64,000 nucleotides of DNA from Deferribacterales bacterium Deferri_01 (GTDB taxonomy: Bacteria > Chrysiogenota > Deferribacteres > Deferribacterales > Geovibrionaceae). Position numbers and translations under genes: made by a program. Below are positions 62,046-64,000 of this stretch, one piece after another. Within the stretch, counting starts at the first letter, position 1; every line of letters starts with the position of its first letter. Location: the NCBI GenBank assembly GCA_001603805.1, contig LUZY01000011.1, positions 1-64,000 of the forward strand, given 5' to 3'. The notes beneath the pieces were generated by a model. The model saw only the letters and a list, made by a program, of their open reading frames with translations. It was not told the DNA's origin and did no database searches.

Positions 62046-63043
62046 TTCTCACCTCTGAAAAACATTGCCACAGCCGTAAGGGCAATTACTGCCGCACACA
62101 TAAAAAGCGTTATGCCCCAGACAGGAATGTCTTTTTTTGAAAACCATTCAGTTCTTTCCGGTTTATAGTTTCTGCGGAAATCCGGCAGAAAGAAAAAGAG
62201 TATGAACAATACGGCAAAAGGGTTGAACAACCAGGCTTTCCAGCTCACTATCTCCTGAATCCACAGCAGGAACCATGCACTTTTCGCAGGGTTAGGAGGC
62301 AGTACCGGATCTGCGGGTTCTTCCAGCGGCGCACCGGAGAAAACTGCAAAAGCAGCGGGGATAAGTACAGCCGCAGCAGCTATGAGCCATGTGAGATTAA
62401 AAAGATACGGATCGCTTTTTGTTTTTATGCTGTTCATCGGCGGATGAAGCCCGCCGTCTCTGCGTACATTATAGAGGTGCGCCGACATCAGAAACACGCA
62501 CAAAAGCGGTATGAGGGCTATGTGCATGGCAAAGAAACGGATAAGAGTCAGTCTGCCGCCAACATCGTCAGGTGTGAGCAGTCTGCGGATAAACTCGCCG
62601 AAGGGGATAACATTCACAAGCTCCATCCCTGTTTTGGTTGCCCAGTATGAAAGCTGATCCATAGGGAGCAGAACCCCTGTATAGGCTTCAAATACCAGAA
62701 GCCCGAAAAGGATGTAGCCCAGTTTCCAGTTGGAAGCTCTCACAGCGTAAGTCCCTGTGAATATTGTCCGTATCATATGCAGAGCAAGGGTGATGAGGAG
62801 AATATGGGAACTCCATAGGTGCATCGCTCTGATGAAACGCCCTCCGAAGACCTTTTCCTCCAGATAAATTATGGAGCTGTAAGCTGAGGAGCTTTCCGGA
62901 GAATAGTAAAAAAGCAGGAGAACTCCCGTTATACATAAGCTGATGAACAAAGCGGTTATCAGCCCGCCCATAAGGAGAGTTCCATGCACCGCCGACTTGC
63001 TGAATGTTTTGGGATAAAGATGAACCAGATAACGTTTAATCAC
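62018..63043 (-). CDS. Cytochrome b of a Rieske/cytochrome b (quinol oxidising) complex
   Basis: A 341-residue integral membrane cytochrome b. The b6-like N-terminal half has haem histidines in HLWSSHILLITLALHMIR (about 88-105) and RFFAMHIALIPLLCVFLMSA followed by HLYN (about 180-203). PMDQLSYWATKTG covers the quinol-site loop. The C-terminal third has LPPNPAKSAWFLLWIQEIVS, matching the start of subunit IV, so it is a b6-plus-shortened-subunit-IV fusion as in several menaquinol-cytochrome c reductases. The start is GTG overlapping the Rieske stop by 4 bases. Confidence 0.9.
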   Translation of the reverse strand: MIKRYLVHLYPKTFSKSAVHGTLLMGGLITALFISLCITGVLLLFYYSPESSSAYSSIIYLEEKVFGGRFIRAMHLWSSHILLITLALHMIRTIFTGTYAVRASNWKLGYILFGLLVFEAYTGVLLPMDQLSYWATKTGMELVNVIPFGEFIRRLLTPDDVGGRLTLIRFFAMHIALIPLLCVFLMSAHLYNVRRDGGLHPPMNSIKTKSDPYLFNLTWLIAAAAVLIPAAFAVFSGAPLEEPADPVLPPNPAKSAWFLLWIQEIVSWKAWLFNPFAVLFILFFFLPDFRRNYKPERTEWFSKKDIPVWGITLFMCAAVIALTAVAMFFRGENWSLVPFYF

Positions 63044-63456
63044 GCATTCACCTGTTTGAAAACGGTTATCAGCCCGTCTTTAGTTTCTGTTCTGTATGTG
63101 TCAAGCCTGCGTTCCGCCGGTCCTTTGATCACTGTTCCGTCAAGGGCGAAGATGCTGCCGTGGCAGGGGCAGGCGAACTTATCGCCGTCAAGCGCTATGG
63201 TGCATCCCAGATGTGTGCATACGAGGGACATCGCAGTGAGAGCGCCGTCCATCCGCATCAAAGCTATGTGCTTATCAGGGAAAATAACTGCTCCGCCTTC
63301 CGGTATGTCCGCTTCAGAGGCTTGTATGAGGATATCCCCGCCGGAATCTTCCGGTGTGAGAAATCTGTAAATAAACCAGAAGGAAAAGACAGAAGCCGCA
63401 ATTCCTGCGATTCTGCCGAGAAAACCCCTTCTGGAGAGGTTGTTCTTTTTTGTCAT
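63040..63456 (-). CDS. Rieske 2Fe-2S protein
   Basis: A 138-residue Rieske subunit. A twin-arginine motif SRRGFLG (8-14) precedes a membrane anchor (about 15-32), so export by Tat is expected. Cluster motifs are CTHLGC (80-85) and CPCHGS (96-101): Cys80/His82 and Cys96/His99 would bind the cluster, and Cys85/Cys98 would form the stabilising disulfide. It transfers electrons from quinol at cytochrome b to the c-type cytochrome. ATG follows AGGA by about 9 bases. A terminator lies 46 bases upstream, separating it from the NrfD gene. Confidence 0.93.
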   Translation of the reverse strand: MTKKNNLSRRGFLGRIAGIAASVFSFWFIYRFLTPEDSGGDILIQASEADIPEGGAVIFPDKHIALMRMDGALTAMSLVCTHLGCTIALDGDKFACPCHGSIFALDGTVIKGPAERRLDTYRTETKDGLITVFKQVNA

Positions 63457-63493
63457 TAAAACAATCCTGATTGATGATTCTGTGCTGAGACAG

Positions 63494-63530
63494 TGAAAAA
63501 AACCGCAGGCGGGGGATGCCCGCCCGCAGT
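63494..63530 (-). terminator. Rho-independent terminator after the NrfD-like gene
   Basis: On the minus strand a 12-bp stem (ACTGCGGGCGGG/CCCGCCTGCGGT, one mismatch) has loop catcc and is followed by seven T. It separates the NrfD transcript from the Rieske unit, or serves as an attenuator between them. Confidence 0.88.
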
Positions 63531-63539
63531 TTTCAGGTT

Positions 63540-64000
63540 TTAGTAATGAATCATAATATAGTCGGTAAATTTCTGAGTGTAAACACCTGCGTGAAGTATC
63601 AGATAACGCAGGAAGTATCCGCCCACGAGAACAAGCAGCTCAAAAAATACCAGCTTGCCGCCGCTTACGTGCATTTTGCCCGCCTCAACAAAGGCGAATA
63701 CGAAAGCAGGTACAACCAGTCCGAGAAGAACAAGGAACACCCAGAACTCAACCGCAAACTCGCCAGTAAGGAGAGTAAGAGCGGAAAATTTCATTTCGGG
63801 CACGCCCTGAAGCGCTATGAGAAGCATACCTATAAGGAGGAGAATCTCAAGCATTATAAGGTAGAAGTGCGTAGTCTCAATCTTTTCAAGATGCGCTTCT
63901 TCCTTAAAGAAAAGCTCTTTCACCACCATTGCTCCTGAAATGCCTGTGGATGAGGCGGAGATGATGAAGAGTATTGGCAGTGATGTCTGGTGCCAGAAGG
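63540..64000 (-). CDS. NrfD/PsrC-like membrane subunit (partial, 5' end outside window)
   Basis: The reading frame is open to the window edge; the visible 153 residues are the C-terminal part of a polysulfide reductase NrfD-type protein. The conserved HQTSLPILFIISASSTGISG and the following AHLEKIETTHFYLIMLEIL are family landmarks, then four hydrophobic helices follow (last one FFELLVLVGGYFLRYLILHA). NrfD proteins carry quinol-linked electrons to periplasmic iron-sulfur and molybdenum or haem partners. An internal ATG at 63929 is not the start. Its enzyme partners lie beyond the window. Confidence 0.85.
   Translation of the reverse strand, partial: FWHQTSLPILFIISASSTGISGAMVVKELFFKEEAHLEKIETTHFYLIMLEILLLIGMLLIALQGVPEMKFSALTLLTGEFAVEFWVFLVLLGLVVPAFVFAFVEAGKMHVSGGKLVFFELLVLVGGYFLRYLILHAGVYTQKFTDYIMIHY

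Noticed and set aside
63540-63929. NrfD-like gene as a complete 129-codon gene starting at 63929
   Set aside because: The frame continues upstream to the window edge with recognisable NrfD sequence (HQTSLPILFIISASSTG), so the ATG is internal and the gene is cut by the window.
63516-63938. 140-codon plus-strand frame opposite the NrfD-like gene
   Set aside because: The minus-strand frame is open to the window edge, hydrophobic and matches NrfD; the plus-strand frame is its shadow.

Overview
This 64 kb window is chromosomal DNA of a diderm, respiratory, probably anaerobic bacterium. The evidence is a full lipid A and outer-membrane assembly operon (bamA, skp, lpxD, fabZ, lpxA, lpxI), two TonB-dependent receptors with their own ExbB/ExbD/TonB, c-type and b-type cytochromes, a Rieske protein, an NrfD-type membrane subunit, molybdate uptake and an FNR-type site. 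Gene order (DUF1385, prfA, prmC, murA, short hisG) and protein style suggest a Deferribacteres relative (Geovibrio/Denitrovibrio type). That placement is an inference and not proven here. There is no sign of a prophage, insertion sequence or CRISPR array; accessory character is limited to intergenic repeats and one receptor cassette.

Layout. 0-2.6 kb: tandem array of truncated gene starts, then a DUF1385 membrane protein and prfA. 2.7-6.0 kb: TonB receptor plus AraC regulator on the minus strand, sitting between prfA and prmC. 6.1-15.9 kb: prmC-murA-hisG-bamA, then skp-lpxD-fabZ-lpxA-Gfo/Idh-lpxI. 15.9-19.8 kb: CheX-like protein, prepilin peptidase, tyrS, DUF1015. 19.9 kb: tRNA-Val. 20.2-33.5 kb: one long operon encoding a periplasmic binding protein, FecCD permease, ATPase, TonB receptor, CobN-like chelatase, two AAA+ chelatase partners, ExbB, ExbD and TonB, which is a complete outer-membrane-to-cytoplasm route ending in a chelatase or dechelatase. 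33.5-35.8 kb: DNA glycosylase Tag, hemerythrin with an FNR-type box, flavoprotein and Rrf2 regulator. 35.9-41.5 kb: TetR regulator and YbhGFSR-like efflux operon. 41.5-47.5 kb: PAS kinase, MarR regulator, an odd KaiC-like/PPDK-N fusion and gdhA. 47.8-56.1 kb: sensor kinase, NtrC-family regulator and two DASS carboxylate transporters, each behind a sigma-54 promoter with matching upstream sites. 56.2 kb: tRNA-Gly. 56.5-60 kb: EamA transporter and modABC with a ModE-type operator. 60-64 kb: MFS transporter, then minus-strand cytochrome c, cytochrome b, Rieske and a partial NrfD.

The most striking signals are: (1) an intergenic element with three hairpins whose stems differ completely between copies while the linkers are conserved, at about 1.3 kb, twice at 11.1-11.4 kb, and as a longer variant at 0.05 and 0.26 kb; (2) the two DASS promoters, which carry GGC-N8-GCC sites exactly 148 bp upstream of the sigma-54 GG in both cases, next to an NtrC-family two-component system; (3) the integrated TonB/ABC/CobN/ChlI/ChlD operon, which resembles Bacteroidetes hmu haem systems more than a cobalamin biosynthesis locus; (4) a degenerate KaiC-like domain fused to a PEP-synthase-type ATP-binding domain without the catalytic remainder.
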